Shown: positions 51,624 to 60,800 of the stretch, piece after piece
Layout of the letters: each line of letters starts with the position of its first letter
Position numbering within the stretch: position 1 is the first letter of the stretch
Notes under the pieces: model-generated
Told to the model about the DNA's origin: nothing
Databases searched by the model: none
Seen by the model: only the letters and a program-made list of their open reading frames with translations
From: Algoriphagus boseongensis
GTDB taxonomy: Bacteria; Bacteroidota; Bacteroidia; Cytophagales; Cyclobacteriaceae
Direction: 5' to 3'
Assembly: GCF_004362805.1 (NCBI RefSeq)
Contig: NZ_SNYF01000008.1
Coordinates: 62,001 to 126,000 of the forward strand
DNA length: 64,000 nucleotides
Translations under genes and position numbers: made by a program

Positions 51624-53081
51624 ATGCAAAAGCTTAATCTTTCTCAGACTCTTTCACAGAAGTTATCTCCTCAGCAAATTCAATTTATAAAATTGCTGCA
51701 GGTCCCTACTGCTGAGCTAGATGCCAGGATAGAAGAAGAATTGGAAATCAATCCTGCCTTGGAAGAAGGCAGAGAAGAAGAGCCCGAAAAGTCTCAGGAG
51801 GATGATTTTGAGGACTCTTATGAAGATGATTTAGGCAGGGATGACAATGAACTTAATCTCGATGATTACCTGGATGATGAGTACAGTGGGTACAAAATGC
51901 AAGGAGATGGAAATTACAATCCTGATGAGGAAGATCGAGAGATACCAATTTCTTCCCAATCCACGCTTCATGAGCAATTGATTTCCCAGCTGAATTTTTT
52001 AAAGTTGGATGACCGACAAAAGATTATCGGACAGCAATTGATCGGAAGTATCGAAAACGATGGGTATATCCGAAGGGATTTGGAAGCGATCATAAATGAC
52101 CTCGCCTTTTCCCAAAATATCGAAACAGATATCGATGAGATGGAGGAAATCCTCCGAAAGATCCAGAATTTTGATCCGGCAGGGATTGCTGCTAGAAATC
52201 TTCAGGAGTGTCTTTTAATCCAATTGGAAAGAAAAGAACATCCGGATGACCCCGTTGTGGTTCATGCGCTTTCCATTATTCATGATTGTTTCGAGGAGTT
52301 TACAAAAAAGCATTATCCCAAGATCCAAAGAAGACTGGATCTAAATGAAGATGAAATCAAAGATGCAGTAAACTTGATTACGCGTCTGAATCCAAAGCCA
52401 GGAGGGGTTTCTGATGGTTTGGTGAGAACCCAATACATCATCCCTGATTTTATTCTGACCAATAATAGTGGAAAGCTGGAGGTAAGTCTAAATAGTCGAA
52501 ACGCTCCTGAACTGCGAATCTCCAGGTCTTATGCGGAGATGTTTGATGCCTATGACAAAAGTGATAAGAAGGATAAGAAGCTTAAGGAGACAGTAACCTT
52601 TGTGAAGCAAAAACTGGATTCAGCCAAATGGTTTATTGACGCCATCAAGCAAAGACAAAATACTTTGCTTCGGACTATGGAGGCGATTTTGCAGTATCAG
52701 AAGGAGTTTTTCATCGATGGAGATGAGACCAATCTCCGCCCCATGATTTTGAAAGATATCGCTGAAAAAATCGACATGGATATTTCCACCGTTTCCAGAG
52801 TGGCTAACAGTAAATCCATTCAGACCGAATTTGGAGTTTATCCTTTGAAATACTTTTTCTCTGAAGGCATTGCAACTGATAGTGGGGAAGATGTAAGTAA
52901 TCGTGAAGTAAAATCTGTACTCCAGAGCATGGTGGATGCAGAAGACAAGAAAAAGCCTTTGTCAGATGACAAGCTGGTGAAAATGCTAAACAAAAAAGGG
53001 TATAATATCGCCAGAAGAACTGTAGCAAAATACCGGGAGCAGCTTCAGATTCCGGTGGCAAGATTAAGAAAGGAACTTTAG
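51624..53081 (+). CDS. rpoN: RNA polymerase sigma-54 factor
   Basis: Alternative sigma factor of 485 residues. Region I is glutamine-rich with the usual LSQTLSQKLSPQQIQFIKLLQ opening, region II is strongly acidic (about 50-100), and region III contains the core-binding domain and HTH (LKDIAEKIDMDISTVSRVANSK near 370-392) and the RpoN box ARRTVAKYRE at 463-472. It depends on enhancer-binding ATPases, none of which lies in this window. A TAACTTTG -7-like element is at 51552-51559, but no TTG is at the right distance. Confidence 0.96.
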   Translation: MQKLNLSQTLSQKLSPQQIQFIKLLQVPTAELDARIEEELEINPALEEGREEEPEKSQEDDFEDSYEDDLGRDDNELNLDDYLDDEYSGYKMQGDGNYNPDEEDREIPISSQSTLHEQLISQLNFLKLDDRQKIIGQQLIGSIENDGYIRRDLEAIINDLAFSQNIETDIDEMEEILRKIQNFDPAGIAARNLQECLLIQLERKEHPDDPVVVHALSIIHDCFEEFTKKHYPKIQRRLDLNEDEIKDAVNLITRLNPKPGGVSDGLVRTQYIIPDFILTNNSGKLEVSLNSRNAPELRISRSYAEMFDAYDKSDKKDKKLKETVTFVKQKLDSAKWFIDAIKQRQNTLLRTMEAILQYQKEFFIDGDETNLRPMILKDIAEKIDMDISTVSRVANSKSIQTEFGVYPLKYFFSEGIATDSGEDVSNREVKSVLQSMVDAEDKKKPLSDDKLVKMLNKKGYNIARRTVAKYREQLQIPVARLRKEL

Positions 53082-53701
53082 TGCTGAGGATTTTTGCTTT
53101 AGTTATTACCGTAGTTTTCCAGCCATTGTTGATGCCTGCCTTGGTTTATGGCTTGATGCTTTTTGCTGTTCCAGAAGCTACAAGCATCCCAGAAGAATTC
53201 AAGCTTCGCATTTTCTACTTGGTCGTTCTTTCTACGCTTTTGATTCCAATGGTCACCATTATTGGGCTAAGGTTGAGTGGGATGGTGAAAAGCCTTCACA
53301 TGCCTACAATTAAAGAAAGGACAGTTCCTTTCATAATTACTTGCATTTACTTCGTGATGACCACTTATTTCCTTTATCAGAAAAGTGATTTGGACGAAAT
53401 ACTTTGGAAAGGAATGGCAGTGATTTCCATTTCCGTTTTAATCCTATCAGTGATTTCTTTTTTCTGGAAAATGTCTGCCCATATGACTGGGGCCGGAGGA
53501 TTATTGGCAGTAGTTCTAGTTTTGGGGAAGAACTTCCCGACTTTTAATGAACTTACTCCTGTATTGTTGGGAGTCTTTCTATGTGGAGTTATTGCTTCTT
53601 CAAGATTGTACCTAAATGCGCATAAACCGCTCGAAGTCTACATAGGTTTTTTTACAGGATTTCTTATCTGCTGGTTTGGATTCTCCTTTATTTGGGGATA
53701 A
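53081..53701 (+). CDS. PAP2-like membrane protein with degenerate phosphatase motif
   Basis: Integral-membrane protein of 206 residues with about six helices. The start is a GTG overlapping the rpoN stop (TAGTG). The C-terminal half carries pieces of the PAP2 lipid phosphatase signature: MSAHMTG near 130 in place of PSGH, and SRLYLNAHKPLE near 176-187 in place of SRx5Hx3D, where the last Asp is Glu. Catalytic His residues are kept, so it might be active on an unusual substrate or be a non-enzymatic relative. Confidence 0.75.
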   Translation: MLRIFALVITVVFQPLLMPALVYGLMLFAVPEATSIPEEFKLRIFYLVVLSTLLIPMVTIIGLRLSGMVKSLHMPTIKERTVPFIITCIYFVMTTYFLYQKSDLDEILWKGMAVISISVLILSVISFFWKMSAHMTGAGGLLAVVLVLGKNFPTFNELTPVLLGVFLCGVIASSRLYLNAHKPLEVYIGFFTGFLICWFGFSFIWG

Positions 53702-53702
53702 A

Positions 53703-53728
53703 AAAATCCGGCTGAAAAGCCGGATTTG
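53703..53728. terminator. bidirectional terminator
   Basis: AATCCGGC/GCCGGATT stem with a TGAAAA loop; A-run before and T-rich after, between two convergent genes. Confidence 0.88.
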
Positions 53729-53731
53729 TAT

Positions 53732-54478
53732 TTAGAAGACTGTTACTGCAATTCCAAAATTGATTTGGCTGGCCTGAGTTGCAAATGGCCCTCTTCCTGG
53801 CTGCCACATTTGGTTTAGGTAGAAATTAGACCAAACATAGAATCCTGGACTTCCTGCCTTGAATGTGATGGCATAGCGGAATTTTTCGAGTCCGTAGTTT
53901 TGAGAGTCTTTAATTTTTACATTTCCCTCAGCAGCAGATTCATATTTGATTTTGGTGTGGGCTTCGTATAGGTAGCCTACTTTAGCTCCAAGGCTTACTC
54001 GGAAACTTTTGCTGTAATTGTTCTTGTTGAAATGGTATCTGATGTCAATCGGAACCTCAAAGTAGTTAGTAGAAAAATTATTTTTCTTCAGGACAATGTT
54101 ATCTCCATAAATATCTGAAACTGGGATAAGTCTTGAGGACTCTTTTCCCAAAGTTGGATTTGGAAATAGGTTTTCAGAATCACTAAACTCCAACTTATCA
54201 GACCCAATTCCGAATCCAGGATTGATTGTAAAACCCGTCTTTTCACCGACTTCGATTGGAAATTGATAAGAAACGTTGAAGGTTCTGGAACCGAAGAAAT
54301 TGACCCCGATATCAGATGGCCGATTATTCAATTGGTTAAATCCAAATTCAAAATTGAGATCGCTGGGGATATTTGGGCGTCCTCCGATTGGGGTTTTAGG
54401 TTTAGATTCAGTTTCCTGTGCCAGAACTGGATTCAGGGATACTACTGCGAAAATCAGAAGGAGTAATTTTTTCATCAA
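53732..54478 (-). CDS. outer membrane beta-barrel hypothetical protein
   Basis: A 248-residue exported protein with a signal peptide cut near VLAQ. After a Pro-rich linker (KPKTPIGGRPNIP) the sequence alternates in the way of an outer-membrane barrel (FNVSYQFPIEVG, FRVSLGAKVGYLYEAH, FRYAITFKAG) and ends INFGIAVTVF with a C-terminal aromatic. Family not identified. A TATTTTTG element at 54506-54513 (minus strand) is a possible -7, without a matching TTG. Confidence 0.75.
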   Translation of the reverse strand: MMKKLLLLIFAVVSLNPVLAQETESKPKTPIGGRPNIPSDLNFEFGFNQLNNRPSDIGVNFFGSRTFNVSYQFPIEVGEKTGFTINPGFGIGSDKLEFSDSENLFPNPTLGKESSRLIPVSDIYGDNIVLKKNNFSTNYFEVPIDIRYHFNKNNYSKSFRVSLGAKVGYLYEAHTKIKYESAAEGNVKIKDSQNYGLEKFRYAITFKAGSPGFYVWSNFYLNQMWQPGRGPFATQASQINFGIAVTVF

Positions 54479-54609
54479 AAGATTCTTCTTTGCTTAGAAT
54501 GAGGGCAAAAATATAAAAACCAATAGGATTAACCCCCTAAATGCTCTTAATTATTCTTAAGTATCCAAGGTGCTTTCAGAATGAATTTGAAAATTCTTAG
54601 AAGCTGCTG

Positions 54610-54640
54610 TTTGGAGAAAATAGATTATTCGGTACTTTTG
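54610..54640 (+). promoter_or_regulatory. tRNA-Arg promoter (TTTG-N19-TACTTTTG)
   Basis: TTTG at 54610-54613, a 19-base spacer and a full TAnnTTTG match at 54633-54640. The tRNA begins 12 bases further on, exactly as expected for a short leader; this is the best promoter in the window. Confidence 0.75.
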
Positions 54641-54651
54641 CAAACCAATTC

Positions 54652-54725
54652 GGCCTCGTAGCTCAACTGAATAGAGCACCTGATTACGGCTCAGGAGGTT
54701 TTAGGTTTGAATCCTAACGAGGTCA
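54652..54725 (+). tRNA. tRNA-Arg(ACG)
   Basis: A 74-base tRNA. Acceptor GGCCTCG/CGAGGTC, D-stem GCTC/GAGC, anticodon stem CCTGA/TCAGG with loop TTACGGC giving ACG (wobble inosine expected), T-arm TTAGG-TTTGAAT-CCTAA, discriminator A. CCA is not encoded. Confidence 0.96.
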
Positions 54726-54727
54726 CA

Positions 54728-54759
54728 AAGCCCGTTTCTTCATGATTCGGGCTTTTTTG
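54728..54759 (+). terminator. tRNA-Arg terminator
   Basis: AAGCCCG/CGGGCTT stem with a 13-base loop followed by TTTTTTG, starting three bases after the tRNA. Confidence 0.85.
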
Positions 54760-54807
54760 TTTCACAAAAGTTTCTTTTTGACCATATTCGAATAAATAAA
54801 TTATTCC

Positions 54808-55044
54808 ATGAGGAGGCTTTTCTTTTTACTCTTAATTCTTTTTTCAAGTTGTGAGAAGCTTATCGATATCAATGAGATCGATGGACCTTGCACCATAGTT
54901 TTGACAGATGGATCTACCATTACTTCCAACGGAAACATTGAAATTCTCAAAAGCACAGGGGTCTTAACCTATAGGGATGAGGATGGAAAGCTTTGGTCCC
55001 TGACCTCTGAAGAATACCAATCCTACGACTGCAGCCCCAATTAA
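54808..55044 (+). CDS. small hypothetical lipoprotein
   Basis: A 78-residue protein with a short signal peptide and lipobox SSC (Cys15). The mature part is acidic with alternating short strands (CTIVLTDGSTITSNG, IEILKSTGVLTYRDEDGKLWSL) and a second Cys near the C-terminus, suggesting a small beta domain possibly closed by a disulfide. Not recognised. Its stop overlaps the convergent GH140 stop by four bases. Confidence 0.65.
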   Translation: MRRLFFLLLILFSSCEKLIDINEIDGPCTIVLTDGSTITSNGNIEILKSTGVLTYRDEDGKLWSLTSEEYQSYDCSPN

Positions 55045-56417
55045 TCCAAAGCGTCAATTATCAAGACCCAGTCATTGCCTCTTCCTTGGCTTGGGGTTTT
55101 TATTTCTACAGGATTAGCTTTGGTCACCTGATTGATTTGACTCTCCGGAAAAGTTATTCCTATCCTTGGATCATACCAGGTTAGTTTAAACTGGGGCCCT
55201 TTAAGGGTGGAAAGATCAAGTAGAGTTGTTTTTCCATCAGGGAAATAAATAAAGGCATATTGCCCGGTTTTGCTTCTTGTCGCAGAAACATAGGAATCAT
55301 CTTGATTCTGTGGGGAATGGATTAAGCTTTGATCAGGAATTCTATCGAAGAAATCCCGGCTTAATAGTAAGTTTTTCAAGTGCTTGACCTGATTGGCTAC
55401 TTCTAATTCTAAAGACAAATGCCAGGGTTTCAATGGGGCATTTACTGGATCTTTATCCAAATCATACATTTGCCATACCGCATGGCATCCATAGCTTTGG
55501 CCCGCCGCCCCAGCAAATACATTCCAATACATGATTCTTCGGATATCGGCTGCCTCACTGTACCCAAGTTCTTTTGCATTGAAGCACTTAGGGTGTTCTT
55601 CGTACATCGGCTCCCCATCTATACTTGGTTTTTGTGGAGAAAGGGCCAAGTCATGGCTGATTTTTTCGTAGGTGGGTTGGTTAGGACAATGCCCCGTCTG
55701 ATGCATATTGAAGCTTAGCCAATCCGCGCTATGGAACCAGTTAGAGCTTCCTCCAGGTTCTGCAGGTTGGGGGTGAAAGGTGATCAATATAGGATTTGAG
55801 GGATTTTGGGTTTCTAGAATTCCTTTAGCCATTTGGTTCCAGACTTCAACATCCAAAGAATTTTCCCTAGGATTTCGATCTCCTCCCAAAACCCAAATCA
55901 GATTTTTTTGATTTCTGTAGCGATTGCCTATCCATTTACCGTAAGCATAAGCTGTTTCTGGGGTAAATATTTCAGGACCAATTCCCCATGAATTTTTAAA
56001 TAATTTATCCCCCCAAGTAGGTAGAAGAGCAAGATGAATTTCTCTCTCGAGAGCGAGGTTGAGGATTTTATCCACATGTTCAAAATAGGCCTCATTGTAT
56101 TGCCACTTGCTTGGATCAATAAAAGGTAAATCTCCATTTGCATTAGGAGAATTTATTCCATCAAGCTCTGCTAAAACTACCGCTTGAACCACATTGAAGC
56201 CTTGCTCTTTTCTTTTGTTTAAATAGAATTTTGCTTCCTCCTCGTCCAGACGATGAAATAATTCCCAAGCTGTATCCGCCATCCAGAAAAATGGTTTCCC
56301 TTCTGAGGTTGTTAAATATCTTTGATCAGGGTGGACTTTGATCGGGCCTTGGATTTCTTGAGCTTTTCCTGTAAAGCAAAAGGAAAGAAAAAGTGCTAGG
56401 GTCAAGATTTTTTTCAT
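55041..56417 (-). CDS. glycoside hydrolase family 140 (apiosidase-like, DUF4038)
   Basis: Exported enzyme of 458 residues with a signal peptide cut near GKAQ. A DUF4038 TIM-barrel domain starts at FWMADTAWELFHRLDEEEA near 44-62; GGDRNPRE near 176 and DGEPMYEEHP near 262 look like the active-site loops. A C-terminal beta domain (YAFIYFPDGKTTLLDL) is the companion DUF5060-like/collagen-binding-type region. GH140 includes apiosidases acting on rhamnogalacturonan II; specificity here is not certain. Neighbour upstream on the same strand is a sugar-type MFS permease. Confidence 0.88.
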   Translation of the reverse strand: MKKILTLALFLSFCFTGKAQEIQGPIKVHPDQRYLTTSEGKPFFWMADTAWELFHRLDEEEAKFYLNKRKEQGFNVVQAVVLAELDGINSPNANGDLPFIDPSKWQYNEAYFEHVDKILNLALEREIHLALLPTWGDKLFKNSWGIGPEIFTPETAYAYGKWIGNRYRNQKNLIWVLGGDRNPRENSLDVEVWNQMAKGILETQNPSNPILITFHPQPAEPGGSSNWFHSADWLSFNMHQTGHCPNQPTYEKISHDLALSPQKPSIDGEPMYEEHPKCFNAKELGYSEAADIRRIMYWNVFAGAAGQSYGCHAVWQMYDLDKDPVNAPLKPWHLSLELEVANQVKHLKNLLLSRDFFDRIPDQSLIHSPQNQDDSYVSATRSKTGQYAFIYFPDGKTTLLDLSTLKGPQFKLTWYDPRIGITFPESQINQVTKANPVEIKTPSQGRGNDWVLIIDALD

Positions 56418-56424
56418 AATCCAA

Positions 56425-56453
56425 GATAAAAAAAGGCAGCCATTTGGCTGCCT
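56425..56453 (-). terminator. terminator between MFS and GH140 genes
   Basis: On the minus strand GGCAGCC-AAAT-GGCTGCC is followed by TTTTTTT. It lies between the MFS stop and the GH140 start, so GH140 may be expressed by read-through or by its own promoter. Confidence 0.85.
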
Positions 56454-56462
56454 TGATTTAGA

Positions 56463-57689
56463 TTAATGTGCGGCTGCTGCGGCTGGTTTAGAGCCTTTTT
56501 GCCAAATAAAGAAAATGATAAATAGGACGATCAAAATACCTGGGAAAGTGACCATTTTCATTAATGTATCCTGACCTGCTGCCAATTCAAGGGCATCTCC
56601 TGCTAATCCAGCTGCACTTTGCGCTGCTCTGGAAGAGTCAATCCAGCCACCGATGATAGGCTGGAAAATAGCGGTAGAAAACATTCCCACACCTCCTATG
56701 ATGGACATTCCCAATGCTCCAGAAAGAGGAACCCGCTGGGCCACGGCTCCTACCATCACTGGCCAGAAATAACAAACACCAATTGCAAAGATTAGTGCTG
56801 CCACGTAGGCCATTGGTCCGGTTACTGTGCTGAACAAGAAAATTCCAAGGGCTGCAAAGATTGCTCCTCCTAAAAGAACTCCTGTTTGGCCAAGGGCTTT
56901 TACCACTGGACCTGCAAAGAATCGTCCTACTGCCATTACCCCTGTGGTCAAAGCAAGGATTAACATTGGGCTAGCACCACTTGAGCTCATGATCAATCCC
57001 ACCCACTGCTGAGGGCCAAATTCGCTGATAGCCGTAAGGGCCATGCAGAAGAAAAGGAAGATAAATACCGGGCTGAACATCGCCTTGATGTTGGATCCAA
57101 CGGAAGTTGCTCCTTCCACACTTGGCTTTGGAAATGCCTTCCCGAAGAAAAGAACTGCATAGGCAATGGTAGGGATCATCATCACCCAAACTTGAGACTG
57201 CCAAGTCATTCCACCGTCTGTCATAAACTTGGAAACCAATGAACCAATTACGATTCCACCAGGGAACCACATGTGGAATCGGTTAAGCATTTTGTTTAGG
57301 GTAGTTCCGGAGTACATGTCTGCAATCAATGGATTACAAGCAGCTTCTGTACATCCATTACCAAATCCGATAAAAAGTGTAGAGATCAATAGCGTCGTAT
57401 AACCTCCTGCGAAAATGGTCATCAAAATTCCGAGTGTGTGCATGATAAATGCAATTCTCATGATGTTTGCTGGACCTACCTTGTGATAGAATAAGCCACC
57501 CAAAATCATGGAAATTGGGAATCCAAAGAACCACATGGAGTTAATAAAGCCCAACTGCTCTGCAGTCAGACCAAACGAATCTCCCAATTGAGGAAGGATA
57601 CCCGCCCGAATGGAAAATGAGAAGGCGGTGGTGATTAGCGCCAGACAGCTTGCATTGAATAGAGCGCCACGATTGATGGTTTGAGTCAT
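56463..57689 (-). CDS. MFS transporter, sugar-type
   Basis: Twelve-helix transporter of 408 residues. Helix 1 has SFSIRAGILPQLGDSFGL, the loop after helix 2 GGLFYHKVGPANIMR, and the helix 4 region GFGNGCTEAACNPLIADMYSG, a pattern seen in sugar permeases of Bacteroidota. The C-terminus is Ala-rich. Located upstream of GH140, suggesting import of a released sugar; not proven. Confidence 0.87.
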   Translation of the reverse strand: MTQTINRGALFNASCLALITTAFSFSIRAGILPQLGDSFGLTAEQLGFINSMWFFGFPISMILGGLFYHKVGPANIMRIAFIMHTLGILMTIFAGGYTTLLISTLFIGFGNGCTEAACNPLIADMYSGTTLNKMLNRFHMWFPGGIVIGSLVSKFMTDGGMTWQSQVWVMMIPTIAYAVLFFGKAFPKPSVEGATSVGSNIKAMFSPVFIFLFFCMALTAISEFGPQQWVGLIMSSSGASPMLILALTTGVMAVGRFFAGPVVKALGQTGVLLGGAIFAALGIFLFSTVTGPMAYVAALIFAIGVCYFWPVMVGAVAQRVPLSGALGMSIIGGVGMFSTAIFQPIIGGWIDSSRAAQSAAGLAGDALELAAGQDTLMKMVTFPGILIVLFIIFFIWQKGSKPAAAAAH

Positions 57690-57892
57690 AGATAAGTGCT
57701 TTTGGTTTTTGGGATGAATTGTGACTAAGATTGAAACGGTTCAAAATAGAAAAAAAAAAGGATTTAGCTTTCCCGTCCAAAAAAAATAGTACCCTTTGCT
57801 TTTATTCTACTGTAGGACTAAAAGGGAAGATGTAGTCATTCAAATAATCTTAGCAATGTCAACATTAAATTAGTTTTCGATTTCCAGGCACC

Positions 57893-60800
57893 TTAATCAA
57901 TCACTAGGATCGAACCAAAATCCTCCTCTAAAATATTTTTTTCTATGTTTCTATAATTGATTCTTACCGCATAAGTTCCCGGTAAAACCTTTTTCCCGTT
58001 GTAAAATCCGTCCCAAATACAAGTAGATTCATCTTTGATCGGAGATGAGTTTTGGCAATGGAAAACCAAATTTCCCCATTTGTTAAAAATCCAGACATCC
58101 AATTCATCGACTAGGTAATTTGAGTAAATCAAGAATCCTTTGTCTGGATTTCCTGGTTGGATGGCATTGGGATAGGAGACCTTCAAATCACATTCTTCCT
58201 CTGTCAAGAAACTCATTTGGTAAGCACATCCCTCCTGGCTAAAAACTATCAAATTATAATTTCCAATTTGACTAGGCTTGAAAGTTGGATTGGTAGATAC
58301 AAGTTGATCCCCCAAATACCACTCATATCCAGAAAAGCTCCCAGGATTTAAAGTGGGAGCTATATCGTATCTTGGACAAATCAAATAGGAGTCCTCCAGA
58401 ATCGGCCTAACCTGATCCGTGCTTCGAATAACCAATACATTGTCAAAACCAAGCAAACAACCAAACTGATTAATTATTCTTACCTCATATGTACCCTCTT
58501 CATTAGCAAGAATTTCCGTTTTCCCTTTTTCATTTATCAATTCGCTTTGATTGTTACTTAGGTCAGTAAACCACCATTCAATTTTCAAGGACTCTTCCAA
58601 ATTTGTAATTAAGGTGAGTGCCGCGTCAGCCTGGTCTGGGCAAAGCGTCTCAGCTTCTATTTCTGCAGGAATCGAAAGTGTTGGGACAGGAATTTCAAAT
58701 GGAATTTCCTGATTGGAGCAAGGGATAGAACCTTTAGGTTGAACTTCAAGAGTGAATTCGCCATAGGTCAAGGTTCTTAATTCAGAGGAAGTACTTACCA
58801 AATTCCCATTAGGATCTTTCCAAAAGAAATCCACTTCATTAACGGGATAATTTTCAACTACTGCCTGATAGGTATACTCTCCATCACAGGTCAAATCGAC
58901 TAGTTCTTGAGAGAATTGAACAGGTTGGTTGATGACAACATCGAATGTTTTCTGATTGGGGCAAAGAGGTCCTTTGATATCCGGATCATACCCAAGAATG
59001 GTATAGGTTCCTTCCTGATCAATAATAAATGATTCATTCCAATTTTTGATTTGGATAGATCCATCTGGATAGGTGAGTTCAAATTCCAAAGGACTACTTG
59101 AATCAGGAATCAGGGAATAGGGATCACAAATGGAAAGTGTGCTAGGAACATCAAAATCAACTTTGTCAAGAATGAGATTTAGATCAATGGTGCTTCGTCC
59201 AAGTTCACAATCTTTATTGATAGATGGGATTCTGCTGTAAACTGAAGCTTCATAGATCCCTGCCACTTCGGCTAAAATCTGCTTTTTATCTTTGAATTGG
59301 GGAAGAGGTTCAATATTTCCTAATTCATCATATCTCCTCCATTCTATATCGGTAACTTCTTCAGGGAAAGTAAATAACAGATCCACTATTGCTTTTGGAC
59401 CATACTCACAGAGTTTGGTGGGATTTAGCGTCAAGTCTACAGCTAAAATGGGCTCTTTAATTTCGAATTCAATGGGTTGAATAGGGCAGGATTCAGTGTT
59501 AGCAGGCTGAACTTCTAACTTGAAAATCCCATTGGACACAGGGTTAAGAAATTGTCCTGTTCCAACCAAGTCGTTATTTTCATTATACCATCTAAAAATT
59601 ACAGTGTTTGGATCTTTTCCGAAAATATCCGCTTTGTATGTTCGGTTTCCAAAGCAGTCCTGATTGACTAGAACAGGTGCATAATCCACGGCATCTACTA
59701 AAGTCACTTGAAATTCTTTCAAATCTGGACAAATTTCTGTTTGGTTAGGAATGTAACCTATCAATTTGTGTAGGCCAGCTTGGGTCAATGTGAAGGGTTC
59801 TCCTTTTTGCTTTATTTCTTCTGTTCCATCAGGAAATTCCAATGTAAATACTAAGCCCTGATCTGTTTCTGGCATCAAATCATACGATTGGCAAATATTT
59901 ATTTCATCCGGAATTCCAAATTGGACTAAATCAACGCTCGGAATAATTATTTCTTTGGGTTCAGGAAGTGAGCAGTCATTTTTATCAAAGATTTCGAAGA
60001 AATAGATTCCTCCAGGAATTTCAATAAAAATTTCAGATGTTGAGCCCGTATCCTCTTCTCGGATTATGGCTCCTCTTTCATTGACGATTCGGAAGGATCC
60101 ATCAAAAGGGCCATTTTGTAAGATGACTTTAAAGGAACCATTTTGCTTGCCCTTAGGGGTGCACTTCTCAGGTTGGATATCCTGAATAGCGAACTCCAAT
60201 TGATCGGGAGGATTATCCAATGGTACAATTGCCGTGAAGGTATTTTGACAGCCTCCTAGCTGTGCTGTGATTGTATATGATCCAGATTTTAGATTAGGGA
60301 AATTTAAAATATCACCTACTTTAATATTGGTATAGCTTAAAGATCCTCCTTTGATTTCCAAAAAATTTATTTCTGTCAAGGCTTCAATTGATACTTCCCC
60401 ATCAGGAATATTACAACCACTCGAAATCTGAGGATCCAGAAATTTTAAATTAGGCTTTTCGAAATAGGAAAAATTCACGGTTTTTTCAATATCACAATTT
60501 GGATTGGATGGACTTTCAGCTCGAAAAATGGCGGTATAAGTTCCAGGATTTGGTAAGTCCAAAATAGGTCTTATTGAAAGTTGTGTGGAATACCCGAATG
60601 GGAATTCTATACCGGAACTAGTCTCTTTAATAAACCAATTTCCTGATAATTGAGGGTTGGTTTTAACTGTTATCGTTTCATCTGGGCACGCTGATATTTT
60701 ATCAATTATCAGATTGGTAGTTTGGGTTTCAATAATTTCAGTTTTTAGTATTGTAGTACACTCTTTGATTCCAAGAGAATTTAAAAAATAGAATTCTACT

